A stretch of 64,000 bases of DNA from Rhizobium esperanzae. GTDB taxonomy: Bacteria > Pseudomonadota > Alphaproteobacteria > Rhizobiales > Rhizobiaceae. The position numbers and the translations under genes were made by a program. The stretch is from positions 1 to 64,000 of the forward strand of contig NZ_JACIFY010000015.1 of assembly GCF_014197615.1 (NCBI RefSeq), in the 5' to 3' direction. Shown one piece after another: positions 49,627-58,908 of the stretch (position 1 is its first letter; each line of letters starts with the position of its first letter). Under the pieces are notes generated by a model. It saw only the letters and a program-made list of their open reading frames with translations. It ran no database searches and had not been told where the DNA came from.

Positions 49627-50919
49627 ATGGCTCAGGCGCTGGGTTTGGACTTCGGCACGACAAATACGGTTCTCGCCACGGCGGATGGGCGGGCGACGCG
49701 CTCGATGGCGTTTACGAGCACGGCAGGCACGGCCGACAGCATGCGCACGGCGCTCTCCTTCATGAAGGATGCGCAACTCGGCGCTTCGGCGCTGAAGGTA
49801 GAGGCGGGCCATGCAGCGATCCGGCAGTTCATCGACAATCCCGGCGACTGTCGTTTCCTGCAGTCGATCAAGACCTTTGCCGCAAGCGCCCTCTTCCAGG
49901 GCACGATCATCTTCGGCAAGCGGCAGAGCTTCGAAGACCTGATGGAAATCTTCATCCGGCGCCTTCGCCATTACGCAGGCGAGAGCTGGCCCGATGATAC
50001 CAGCCGCATCATCACCGGCCGACCGGTGCATTTTGCCGGCGCCAGTCCGGACCCGGTACTGGCGGTGCAGCGCTACAACGAGGCGCTGACGCGCTTCGGC
50101 TTTCCGGAAATTCATTATGTCTACGAGCCGGTTGCCGCCGCCTTCTACTTCGCGCAGAACCTGAAGTCCGATGCGACCGTGCTCGTCGCCGACTTCGGCG
50201 GTGGTACGACGGACTATTCGCTGATCCGCTTCGAGACCAGGGCCGGCAAACTGACGGCAACGCCGATCGGCCATTCGGGCGTCGGTGTGGCCGGCGACCA
50301 TTTCGATGCGCGCATGATCGACAACATCGTCGCACCGCAAATCGGCAAGGGCAGCCATTTCAAGAGCTTCGACAAGATCCTCGAGGTGCCGTCGAACTAC
50401 TATGCGAGCTTCAGCCGCTGGAATCAGCTGTCGATTTTCAAGACCTCGCGGGAATTCGAGGATCTGAAGAAGCTGGTGCGCACGGCGCTGGAACCGGAGA
50501 AGCTGGAAATCTTCGTCGACCTGATCGACCACGACGAGGGCTATCCGCTCTATCAGGCGGTCTCGGCAACAAAGATGGCGCTTTCCTCCGCCGAGGAGGC
50601 TCCGTTCGATTTCGCCCCGCTCGGCCGCGCCGGCCATCGCATGATCAAGCGCAGCGATTTCGAAAGCTGGATCGTCGATGACCTCGCCCGTATCGAAGGC
50701 GCGCTCGACGACGTGCTGGAAAAGACCAACACCGATGCATCCGGCATCGACAAGGTGTTCCTGACCGGCGGCACCTCCTTCGTGCCGGCGGTGCGCCGCA
50801 TTTTCACCGAACGCTTCGACAGCGACAAGATCGAGAGCGGCGGCGAATTGCTGTCGATCGCCCACGGCCTGGCGCTGATCGGCGAACGCGACGACATCGC
50901 GCAATGGACTGTGCAATAG
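49627..50919 (+). CDS. yegD: Hsp70-family chaperone-like ATPase (YegD-type)
   Basis: 430-residue actin-fold ATPase. The phosphate-1 motif is ALGLDFGTTNTVLA, phosphate-2 is VLVADFGGGTTDYSLIRFE, the connecting loop is HSGVGVAGDHFDARMI, and the adenosine motif is VFLTGGTSFVPAVRRIF. The substrate-binding domain and lid of DnaK are missing, and the length matches E. coli YegD. Its client is unknown. A GAAGAGGTGCGGGC ribosome region precedes the ATG. Stands alone. Confidence 0.88.
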   Translation: MAQALGLDFGTTNTVLATADGRATRSMAFTSTAGTADSMRTALSFMKDAQLGASALKVEAGHAAIRQFIDNPGDCRFLQSIKTFAASALFQGTIIFGKRQSFEDLMEIFIRRLRHYAGESWPDDTSRIITGRPVHFAGASPDPVLAVQRYNEALTRFGFPEIHYVYEPVAAAFYFAQNLKSDATVLVADFGGGTTDYSLIRFETRAGKLTATPIGHSGVGVAGDHFDARMIDNIVAPQIGKGSHFKSFDKILEVPSNYYASFSRWNQLSIFKTSREFEDLKKLVRTALEPEKLEIFVDLIDHDEGYPLYQAVSATKMALSSAEEAPFDFAPLGRAGHRMIKRSDFESWIVDDLARIEGALDDVLEKTNTDASGIDKVFLTGGTSFVPAVRRIFTERFDSDKIESGGELLSIAHGLALIGERDDIAQWTVQ

Positions 50920-50987
50920 CGCCGGCAAGGGTGGGCAATCGGTCGCCTGCCCTTTCCATGCCCCAGTCTCTCCGCTAAACCTGTCGG

Positions 50988-51887
50988 ATGATCTCCGCCA
51001 ACGACCTTTCCCCCGCCGAGCTCGCAGCGCTTCTGCATTTCCATGCAGATGCCGGCGTGGAATGGCTGCTGGAGGAAGAGGCGGTCGACCGCTTCGCCGA
51101 ATTCGAAGCGATGAAGGCCGCCCGGCGCCCGCAGGCACAGCCGCAATCTTCCATCACCGCAGAGCGTTCCGGCCCCGGCGAAGGCCGGATAGCGCCGCGT
51201 CCGAATGCTGCAGCGCGCCCTGCCCCGGCCGCTGTCGCGGCTTCCGCTCCGCAACCGGCAATCCCGGATGGCGAGGCGGTGCAGCAGGCGCGTTTCGTCG
51301 CCGAAGCTGCGCGATCCCTGGCGGAACTCAAGACCGCGATCGAAGCCTTCAACGGCTGCAATCTCAAGCACAGCGCCCGCTCGACCATCTTTGCCAGCGG
51401 CGATGCGACAAGCGGGATCATGATGATCGGCTCGGCGCCGGGCGCCGAAGACGATCGCGAAGGTGTGCCCTTCTCGGGAAAATCCGGCCAGCTGTTCGAC
51501 AAGATGCTGGCGGCGATCGGGCTGACGCGCTCGAGCGTGCTGCTGACGCAGGTCATCCCCTGGCGGCCGCCTGGCAATCGTCCGCCCTCGGCTGCGGAAA
51601 TGGACATCTGCCGGCCCTTCATCGAACGGCAGATCGCGCTGGCAGAACCCAAGGCGATCCTGCTGCTCGGCAATTTTGCCGCCCGCTTCTTCTTCGGCGA
51701 AAACGACACGATCCACGGCCTGCGCGGCCGCTGGAAGGAGATTGCCGTTGCCGACTGTGTCATTCCTGCCATAGCCAGCCTGCATCCACAGGATCTGTTG
51801 ACCGCGCCGGTCAACAAACGGCTGGCCTGGAATGACCTGCTCGCCTTTCAGGCGAAGCTTAAGTCCCTCTCTTTGCTTAGAAATTAG
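50988..51887 (+). CDS. Uracil-DNA-glycosylase-superfamily protein (family 4-like, incomplete Fe-S ligands)
   Basis: 299-residue protein. About 100 N-terminal residues are low-complexity (Ala/Pro-rich 45-95). The UDG domain follows with IGSAPGAEDDREGVPFSGKSGQLFDKMLAAIGL, PWRPPGNRPPSAAEM and SLHPQDLL. Family 4 enzymes normally have GEAPG and four cysteines for a 4Fe-4S cluster. Here GSAPG replaces GEAPG, and GCNLKHSA keeps only one of the first Cys pair. It probably still binds DNA or uracil, but excision activity should be tested. The domain call is good; the function is uncertain. Confidence 0.78.
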   Translation: MISANDLSPAELAALLHFHADAGVEWLLEEEAVDRFAEFEAMKAARRPQAQPQSSITAERSGPGEGRIAPRPNAAARPAPAAVAASAPQPAIPDGEAVQQARFVAEAARSLAELKTAIEAFNGCNLKHSARSTIFASGDATSGIMMIGSAPGAEDDREGVPFSGKSGQLFDKMLAAIGLTRSSVLLTQVIPWRPPGNRPPSAAEMDICRPFIERQIALAEPKAILLLGNFAARFFFGENDTIHGLRGRWKEIAVADCVIPAIASLHPQDLLTAPVNKRLAWNDLLAFQAKLKSLSLLRN

Positions 51888-52018
51888 CCAAAATTGAATA
51901 ATTTATGAATGTATCTATGCGCTGCACGCATAACTGCATCCCGCCATGACGCATTGCGGAATCAATGCTGCATCGCAATATGAGCTGTGTCTTGGGAGGA
52001 ACCACAGGAACCAAGGCC

Positions 52019-52210
52019 ATGAACAAGCGTTTTCGTCCTATCCATAGCGGGTTTGAAACCCTTCGCCTCGCCGGCGACCAAGTTCGTTCCACCCACGGCT
52101 ACAGCCGTTTCGGCTTTGCCGCGAACGAACAGATGATCGCCCGCGGCACCGGCATCAACAGCCGCACAGCGCGCCCGGACGCGATTTTTTCGGACTTCCA
52201 GCAATATTGA
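52019..52210 (+). CDS. Small hypothetical protein
   Basis: 63-residue, basic, Gly/Arg-rich protein (MNKRFRPIHSGFETLRLAGD). AGGAA lies about 10 bp before the ATG. A hairpin TATGCG-CTGCA-CGCATA (51916-51932) sits upstream, and a terminator-like stem follows directly after the stop codon. These support a real short gene. No family is recognised. Confidence 0.45.
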   Translation: MNKRFRPIHSGFETLRLAGDQVRSTHGYSRFGFAANEQMIARGTGINSRTARPDAIFSDFQQY

Positions 52211-52212
52211 GC

Positions 52213-52229
52213 GGCAGGTTTTGCCTGCC
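52213..52229 (+). terminator. Small terminator-like hairpin
   Basis: GGCAGG-TTTTG-CCTGCC, 3 bp after the preceding stop codon, followed by CCTTTG. Short stem, weak U-tract. Confidence 0.4.
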
Positions 52230-52254
52230 CCTTTGCGTCAAGAGTGCCCTTGAA

Positions 52255-52392
52255 ATGACTGCAATTCTGATATCGCTTCTGCGCAATGTCGACACGTTCG
52301 AACATATCCGCTCCGCAATCTGCGCCGCGCGGGAGTATGAGCGCGAACGACTCGGGCCGATGGATGCCGGCGTTGCGGCAAGCGTTCCCTGA
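52255..52392 (+). CDS. Possible very small protein
   Basis: 45-codon frame beginning MTAILISLLRNVDTFEHIRS and continuing AICAAREYERERLG, an amphipathic helical profile. The ribosome site is poor and no family is recognised. It may be a remnant or chance frame; listed only because it fills a gap. Confidence 0.2.
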   Translation: MTAILISLLRNVDTFEHIRSAICAAREYERERLGPMDAGVAASVP

Positions 52393-52422
52393 TCAGCAGT
52401 CGTCAGATCAGCCCTTATCAGA

Positions 52423-53295
52423 TCAGGCTGGCATTTCCTCGATCTGGGCTTTCGCCCATTCGAAAGCTTCGTCGACATAGGCGAATTTGACCGCCTGCCA
52501 GGCGCAGTATTCCTCGACAAAGTTCCGCGATATCCAGAGATGCGCCTTGCGCGGTTCGTCATCCCAGCCGACGCAACCGCGTTGCGCCGCCTTCGACAGA
52601 AGCCGTTGCAGATGGGTGCGTGACATCATGAAATCGGCCGCGAGCGCACGGGTTTCGACGCGGCCGACGGAATACCTCTCCTGCTCGAGGTTTTCTATGT
52701 CCATCCGGGCGATGAAGTTGTCGACGACGAGGCCGCCGGCTTCCGTCCAGAGGAACAGCGCCACCTGTTCCGGCGGCTCCCGCCAGGCGGCATCTTCCAG
52801 GCAATGGCGGGCAATGCGCGGCTGAACGAGCCGCATCAATGTCGGGTTTGCCTGGAAAAACGCTGCCCTTTGTCCCCCATCAAGCAGATCGAGCGCGCCG
52901 AGATTGGCGAGAATCCAGGCAAACATCGCCTGATGGCTGACATCGGCGGGCTCGAAATGCCGTGGCCGCCGCCGCTCGTCGCCGGGCGTGTGAACAATGA
53001 AGCGGTAGGTAAAGAGTTCTTCGATGAAGGCGAGCACCGTGTTGCGGCTAGCCACCTTATGGGCGGTGATGCGGCCGGTCAGCCGAACGGCGGTGAAACC
53101 CGACGTCGGGTCGCGCGGATCATATTCCAGATTGAGGGCATAGGCGGTCTGGGTCAGAAGCCAGCGCTGATGGGAAGCAAGCAATCGCGCCAGACGCGGA
53201 CCGGCATCGAACATGCCGCGCATCTGCCCAGCCAAAAAGCGGATGCTCACCAGAAAGGAGCAGTTCCCCGCCAATTGCTCCGCCGTGAATGCCAT
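52423..53295 (-). CDS. Hypothetical protein with a C-terminal winged-helix-like segment
   Basis: 290-residue soluble protein. I do not recognise the family. The last third contains ETRALAADFMMSRTHLQRLLSKAAQRGCVGW, which reads as a helix-turn-helix/winged helix (marR-like recognition of a DNA site). The N-terminal two thirds are helical and rich in aromatic residues. A GTG five codons upstream (53310) is an alternative start, but its G-rich ribosome site is too close. It may be a transcription regulator with an unusual sensing domain. Confidence 0.55.
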   Translation of the reverse strand: MAFTAEQLAGNCSFLVSIRFLAGQMRGMFDAGPRLARLLASHQRWLLTQTAYALNLEYDPRDPTSGFTAVRLTGRITAHKVASRNTVLAFIEELFTYRFIVHTPGDERRRPRHFEPADVSHQAMFAWILANLGALDLLDGGQRAAFFQANPTLMRLVQPRIARHCLEDAAWREPPEQVALFLWTEAGGLVVDNFIARMDIENLEQERYSVGRVETRALAADFMMSRTHLQRLLSKAAQRGCVGWDDEPRKAHLWISRNFVEEYCAWQAVKFAYVDEAFEWAKAQIEEMPA

Positions 53296-53494
53296 TATGC
53301 TTTTCTTCACCCCCGCTCAAAGGCCGGCGTTCGGAGCAGCAATACCGAAGCCCTCCCGGTATCAGCGGCCATTCAGACATGCACAGCTTCGAATAAATGA
53401 TACTCTCTCACCTTCAACAAACATATTCCGCGAAATGACGCTATCCCAAGAATTGACCATTCTTTTCGCTTTTTGTTTCATGAGCTTGCAGGCA

Positions 53495-54433
53495 TCAGGC
53501 TTGCGGCGTCGTGGCCTTGCGCGCCTCTCTCTGCTCGATGCCCAGCTGATGCTCGCGATAGATGATGAAAATGCCGGCGGAGATGACGATGAGCGTGCCG
53601 ATCAGCATGGTGACGCTCGGCACGTCGCCGAAGACGAAATAGGCGACGATGCTGCCGAGCAGGATCGAGGTATATTCGAACGGCGCGATGGTGGAGACGT
53701 CGGCATGGCGATAACTTTCCGTCAGCAGGATCTGCGCGACACCGCCGCAACAACCGGCCGCGATCAGATAAAGGGCCGATGGCAATGGCAGGATGAGCCA
53801 GCCGAAAGGCAGGGAGGCCAGCGAAAAGACCGAGGCGGTGAGAGAGAAGTAAAGCACGATCGTCGCCGTCTTCTCCTCCTCGACGAGACGGCGCACCTGG
53901 ATCATCGCCATGCCGCCGAGAACGGCCGAGAGCAGCACTGAGAGCGCTCCGACGGCCTGTTCGGCCTCCATGCCGCCATCGCGAAACAGGGTGAGTTTCG
54001 GCCAGGAGACGATGGCGACGCCTACGATGCCGACCAGGACGGCGCTCCAGCGATAGATGCGCACGGTCTCGCCGAGAAAGACGGCGGCAAAGATGACGGC
54101 GACAAGCGGCAAGGCGTAGCCGAGCGCGATCGCCTCCGGCAGCGGCAGATGCAGGAGGCCGTAGAAACCGAAAGCCATCGACATGATGCCGATCGTGCCG
54201 CGCTTGAGATGGCCGACCGGATTGGCGGTGTAGAAGGCGGCGCGCAGCTGCCCGATATAGGCGAGATAGGCCATGATCGGAAAAAGCGCGAAGAAGGACC
54301 TGCAGAAGGTGATCTGACCCGGCGGGATGTCCGAGCCGGCCAGCTTGATGAAGGTCTGCATGGCCAGGAAGACCACGACCGACGAGACTTTCAGCGCAAT
54401 GCCTCTCATCGGGTTTTTGAGAACCGCGTGCAT
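53495..54433 (-). CDS. EamA/DMT-family transporter
   Basis: 312-residue inner-membrane protein, ten hydrophobic segments, two EamA repeats (FLAMQTFIKLAGSDIPPGQI; GGVAQILLTESYRHADVSTI, then APFEYTSILLGSIVAYFVFG). The FEYTS pattern in segment 9 is shared by DMT proteins related to riboflavin/vitamin importers of Rhizobiales, but drug or metabolite export is equally possible. Monocistronic. Confidence 0.83.
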   Translation of the reverse strand: MHAVLKNPMRGIALKVSSVVVFLAMQTFIKLAGSDIPPGQITFCRSFFALFPIMAYLAYIGQLRAAFYTANPVGHLKRGTIGIMSMAFGFYGLLHLPLPEAIALGYALPLVAVIFAAVFLGETVRIYRWSAVLVGIVGVAIVSWPKLTLFRDGGMEAEQAVGALSVLLSAVLGGMAMIQVRRLVEEEKTATIVLYFSLTASVFSLASLPFGWLILPLPSALYLIAAGCCGGVAQILLTESYRHADVSTIAPFEYTSILLGSIVAYFVFGDVPSVTMLIGTLIVISAGIFIIYREHQLGIEQREARKATTPQA

Positions 54434-54775
54434 GATCTGGCTCTTCTATCGACTTACCAGCAACGGGGAGACGCGTTCGACTCGGGAACGCAGAGGATGA
54501 TGCCTCTATCGTAACGAAAGAAAATCCCGATTGGCGAAAAATCGCGCACAGCGCGGAAGAATCGCAAAATCGCTTTCAGCTGCGGGCTCAATCGTGCCGC
54601 ATGGCCGCCGTCGCGTCGATTTTTTCCTCTCTTTTGCCATTCGCCCTAAAATGTTTACCTCTGAGCGCGTGGTGTTAACCAATTGAAAACCATAGGCACG
54701 CATCGTTTTTTGCTGATCTCGAAATTTTCTTTGCCGACAAACGATTGCCCGCCGTCCCCCTCCCAGGATCATTTG
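54434..54775. other. Non-coding region between divergent genes
   Basis: About 340 bp. The right half is AT-richer (54640-54740) and should contain the promoter of the chemoreceptor-tip gene. Nothing else is recognised. Confidence 0.35.
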
Positions 54776-55882
54776 ATGAAGCCGCTCAGCGCAGAAACCA
54801 TTGCCCAGTCGCAGAACGCGACACCGCGCTCGATGCGCGTCGTCACCGACGGCATCAGCACCGACCTCGAGCGCTTCAGCGCCGACAACACCCATATCGT
54901 CAAGCAGATCAAGCTGCTGGCGATCAACGCGCTGATCGAGGCGGCAAGAGCCGGCGAGACCGGAAAGGGCTTTGCGGTCGTGGCCAACGAGGTGCAGCGG
55001 CTGGCGCAGATCGCAACCGACATCACCGGCAGGTTCGAAAGCAACGTGCTCGGCCGCATCGGCCTCAGCCGCGCCATGGCGGATTCGCTGGTCGAGGAGA
55101 TGGAGGGCGTTCGCCTCACGGATCTGGCGCAGACGCTGGTGCAGCTCATCGTCCGCAATCTTTTCGAGCGCACGGCCGATGTGCGCTGGTGGGCGACGGA
55201 CCCGGCACTCTGGCAGGCGCTCGAGAATCCGGATCGGGAAAGCATCGCTTTTGCGGCGGAGCGTCTCGGCGCCATCAACCGCTTCTACACCGTCTATCTC
55301 GATCTCGTCATGACCGATCTCTCGGGCAAGGTGATCGCCTCCGCCAATCCCAAGTTCCAGCGCAAGATCATGGGGACAAGCCTTGCCGGCGATCCGTGGT
55401 TCCGCGCAGCATCCGCCTGCTCCTCCGGCGACGCCTATATTGTCGACGAGGTCAAGGCGAGCCCGATCCATGACAACCGGCAAGCGCTCGTCTATGCCAC
55501 AGGCGTCCGCGAACAAGGCAAGCTCGACGGCCGGCTGATCGGCACGCTCGGCGTCTATTTCGACTGGCAGAACCAGGGCCAGGCGATCGTCGAGAAAGAG
55601 GCCAACCTGCCGCCGCAACTGGCCGAAAGAACGACGGTCATGCTGCTCGACGGCAAGAGCCGGGTAATCGCCACCACCAATCCCGCCCTGCTGTTTTCCC
55701 ATTTCGCGCTTGCCAACCCGTCCGGCCGGGCCAAAGGCAGCTATTACGACAATAACGGGTCGATCGTCGCCTTCGCACGCACCCTCGGCTACGAGGATTA
55801 CGACGGCCTCGGCTGGTACGGCGTCGTCGTGCAGCAGACGGAAAACGACGCGACGATCAAGGCGGCGCTCAATCTGAAATAG
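54776..55882 (+). CDS. Soluble chemoreceptor-tip protein with C-terminal Cache/PAS-like domain
   Basis: 368-residue cytosolic protein with no membrane segment. Residues about 44-80 (IKLLAINALIEAARAGETGK, then GFAVVANEVQRLAQ) are the highly conserved hairpin tip of methyl-accepting chemotaxis proteins, which contacts CheA and CheW. The long methylation helices around it are mostly missing. Residues about 150-365 look like a Cache/PAS-type sensor (SLAGDPWFRAASACSSGDAY, LVYATGVREQGKLDGRLIGTLGVYFDW, DGLGWYGVVVQ). Signalling module first and sensor last inverts the usual order. It may sense a cytoplasmic cue for a chemosensory array or be an adaptor. The start follows no strong ribosome site. Confidence 0.7.
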   Translation: MKPLSAETIAQSQNATPRSMRVVTDGISTDLERFSADNTHIVKQIKLLAINALIEAARAGETGKGFAVVANEVQRLAQIATDITGRFESNVLGRIGLSRAMADSLVEEMEGVRLTDLAQTLVQLIVRNLFERTADVRWWATDPALWQALENPDRESIAFAAERLGAINRFYTVYLDLVMTDLSGKVIASANPKFQRKIMGTSLAGDPWFRAASACSSGDAYIVDEVKASPIHDNRQALVYATGVREQGKLDGRLIGTLGVYFDWQNQGQAIVEKEANLPPQLAERTTVMLLDGKSRVIATTNPALLFSHFALANPSGRAKGSYYDNNGSIVAFARTLGYEDYDGLGWYGVVVQQTENDATIKAALNLK

Positions 55883-56068
55883 CGTCTTTCGTGCGACAGC
55901 CGCATTCATCCGCTTCCGATACGATATTTTGCCCGCGAACTTGGTGTCCGCGGGCAATTTGCTTTAAGTTTAGTTCAGACTTTAATGTAATCATGCCCGG
56001 CAAATTATGGCAGAGTGCGCCCGCCTCTGTATTCCGCGGTTGTCAAATAACGGTCTTCAGGAAACACC

Positions 56069-58717
56069 ATGCGAACAGATACCGGCCAGGTCATTCATCT
56101 GGCAGATTACCGTCCCAACGACTTCGTGCTGGAACGCGTGGACCTGACCTTCGAACTCGACCCGACTGAAACAAAGGTCGAGGCCCGGCTGATCTTTCAT
56201 CGCCGCCCGGGCGCCGATCCCGCCGCACCGATCGTGCTCGACGGCGACGAGCTGACGCTGTCGGGCCTGCTGTTCGACCAGGTGGAGATGGATCCTTCGC
56301 GTTATGACGCGACACCGGAAAGCCTGACGGTGCGCGACCTGCCGGAAAGCGCACCCTTCGAGCTGACGATCACCACGATCATCAATCCCGAGGCTAATAC
56401 CCAACTGATGGGCCTTTACCGCACCGGCGGCATCTACTGCACGCAATGCGAGGCCGAAGGCTTCCGCCGCATCACCTATTTCCCCGACCGGCCCGACGTG
56501 CTTGCGCCGTTCACGGTCAACATCATCGCCGACAAGGACGCCAATCCGCTGCTCTTGTCGAACGGTAATTTCCTCGGCGGCGCCGGCTACGGCCCCGGCA
56601 AGCATTTCGCCGCCTGGTTCGACCCGCATCCGAAGCCGAGCTATCTTTTCGCGCTGGTCGCCGGCGATCTCGGCGTCGTCGAAGACACCTTCACCACCAT
56701 GTCCGGCCGCGAAGTCGTACTGAAGATCTATGTCGAGCACGGCAAGGAGCCGCGCGCCGCCTATGCGATGGATGCGCTGAAACGCTCGATGAAGTGGGAC
56801 GAAGAGCGGTTCGGACGCGAATACGATCTCGACATCTTCATGATCGTCGCCGTCTCCGACTTCAATATGGGGGCGATGGAGAACAAGGGTCTCAACGTCT
56901 TCAACGACAGATACGTGCTTGCCGATCCCGAACTCGCGACCGATGCCGACTATGCCAATATCGAAGCGGTCATCGCGCATGAATATTTTCACAATTGGAC
57001 CGGCAACCGCATCACCTGCCGCGACTGGTTCCAGCTGTGCCTCAAGGAAGGCCTGACGGTCTATCGCGACCAGGAATTTTCCTCCGACCAGCGCTCGCGC
57101 CCGGTCAAGCGCATCGCCGATGTCCGCCATCTGAAATCCGAGCAGTTTCCGGAGGATGGCGGCCCGCTCGCCCATCCGGTGCGGCCGACGACATATCGCG
57201 AGATCAACAATTTCTACACACGCACTGTCTACGAGAAGGGCAGCGAAGTCACGCGCATGATCGCGACGCTGCTCGGCAAGGACGACTTCAAGAAGGGCAT
57301 GGACCTCTATTTCGATCGCCATGACGGCCAAGCCGTGACGATCGAGGATTTCGTCACATGCTTCAAGGATGCGAGCGGGCGCGATCTCACGCAATTCTCG
57401 CTCTGGTATCATCAGGCCGGCACGCCGCTGGTCACCGCATCGGGCAGCTATGATGCGGCCGCCGGCAGCTTCACCCTGTCACTCGAACAGATGATCCCGG
57501 CAACGCCCGGCCAGCCGACCAAAGAGCCGATGCATATTCCGCTCAGCCTGGCGCTCTTCGGCGAAAACGGCGGCAAGCTTGAGCCGAGTTCGGTCGAGGG
57601 CGCAGAATATGCCGGCGAGGTGCTGCATCTGACAGGCCGCACGCAGACGGCGGTGTTCCATGGCATCGGCTCGCGTCCGGTCGTTTCGATCAATCGCAGC
57701 TTCTCGGCGCCGATCAACCTGCATTTCGATCAGAGCCCGGCCGACCTCGCCCATCTTGCCCGCCATGAAACCGATCATTTCGCCCGCTGGCAGGCGCTGA
57801 CCGACCTGGCGCTGCCGAACCTGCTGAAAGCCGCCCGCGACGCCCGCGAGGGCAAGCCTGTCGTCTGCGAGGCGACATTCGTCGAGACGCTGCTTGCGGC
57901 GGCGGCCGACGAGAGCCTCGAACCGGCCTTCCGCGCCCAGGCGCTGGCGCTGCCGAGCGAATCCGACATTGCCCGCGAACTCGGCGGCAACAACGATCCC
58001 GATGCCATCCATGCCGGCCGGCAGGCGATCCTGAAACAGATCGCCGAGGCCGGAAAGGATGTCTTTGCCGGCCTCTACGCCGCGATGACGACACCGGGCG
58101 ATTTCAGCCCGGACGCGAAAAGCGCCGGCCTCAGGGCGCTGCGAAATACGGCGCTGACCTACCTCTCGCATGCCGAGCAGACGCCGGCCCGCGCCAAGGC
58201 CGCCTTCGATGCGGCCAACAACATGACCGATCTCAGCCATGCGCTGACGATCCTCGCCCATCGTTTTCCCGATAGCACGGAGACCAGCGAGGCGCTCGCC
58301 GCCTTCCGCGACCGCTTCGCCGAAAATGCGCTCGTCATCGACAAGTGGTTTGCGATCCAGGCCGGCATTCCCGGCGACAAAACCCTGGAGCGGGTCCGCG
58401 GGCTGATGCAGCATCCGCTGTTCAAGCGGACCAATCCGAACCGGATGCGGTCGCTCGTCGGGACCTTCGCCTTTGCCAATCCGACCGGCTTCGGCCGCGC
58501 CGACGGCGAAGGCTATCGCTTCCTTGCCGATCAGATCCTCGATATCGACGGGCGCAACCCGCAGCTTGCCGCCCGCATACTCACCTCGATGCGCTCCTGG
58601 CGCTCGCTGGAACCGGTGCGGGCCGATCACGCCCGCTCGGCGCTGACCGAGATCGAACAGGCTCCCGGCCTTTCGACCGACGTGCGCGACATCGTTGAGC
58701 GCACGCTTAAAGGGTAG
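56069..58717 (+). CDS. pepN: Aminopeptidase N
   Basis: 882-residue M1 zinc metalloaminopeptidase (EC 3.4.11.2). The substrate motif is GAMENKGLN; zinc ligands and the catalytic Glu are in VIAHEYFHNWTGNR, with the second Glu ligand in LKEGLTVYRDQEF. The C-terminal DUF3458-type domains complete the E. coli PepN-like length. It trims cytosolic peptides. AGGAAACACC precedes the ATG. Ends before a 190-bp gap to the kinase gene. Confidence 0.95.
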   Translation: MRTDTGQVIHLADYRPNDFVLERVDLTFELDPTETKVEARLIFHRRPGADPAAPIVLDGDELTLSGLLFDQVEMDPSRYDATPESLTVRDLPESAPFELTITTIINPEANTQLMGLYRTGGIYCTQCEAEGFRRITYFPDRPDVLAPFTVNIIADKDANPLLLSNGNFLGGAGYGPGKHFAAWFDPHPKPSYLFALVAGDLGVVEDTFTTMSGREVVLKIYVEHGKEPRAAYAMDALKRSMKWDEERFGREYDLDIFMIVAVSDFNMGAMENKGLNVFNDRYVLADPELATDADYANIEAVIAHEYFHNWTGNRITCRDWFQLCLKEGLTVYRDQEFSSDQRSRPVKRIADVRHLKSEQFPEDGGPLAHPVRPTTYREINNFYTRTVYEKGSEVTRMIATLLGKDDFKKGMDLYFDRHDGQAVTIEDFVTCFKDASGRDLTQFSLWYHQAGTPLVTASGSYDAAAGSFTLSLEQMIPATPGQPTKEPMHIPLSLALFGENGGKLEPSSVEGAEYAGEVLHLTGRTQTAVFHGIGSRPVVSINRSFSAPINLHFDQSPADLAHLARHETDHFARWQALTDLALPNLLKAARDAREGKPVVCEATFVETLLAAAADESLEPAFRAQALALPSESDIARELGGNNDPDAIHAGRQAILKQIAEAGKDVFAGLYAAMTTPGDFSPDAKSAGLRALRNTALTYLSHAEQTPARAKAAFDAANNMTDLSHALTILAHRFPDSTETSEALAAFRDRFAENALVIDKWFAIQAGIPGDKTLERVRGLMQHPLFKRTNPNRMRSLVGTFAFANPTGFGRADGEGYRFLADQILDIDGRNPQLAARILTSMRSWRSLEPVRADHARSALTEIEQAPGLSTDVRDIVERTLKG

Positions 58718-58908
58718 TTTGCTTCGGCCGGCCGTCGCGAAAAATTCGGCGGCCGGTTGCCGAGCAGATCGAATCGCTCGAAAAACACGAAATTATAAAT
58801 AGTTAACGGATTTTTACCTTTGCCTCTGGACAAGGCGAATCACCCATGATTCTCTAGGTCAGGTTCGAGCGAGCGGCGCGCGAATCACACGAGGGACAAG
58901 GCAAAGAG

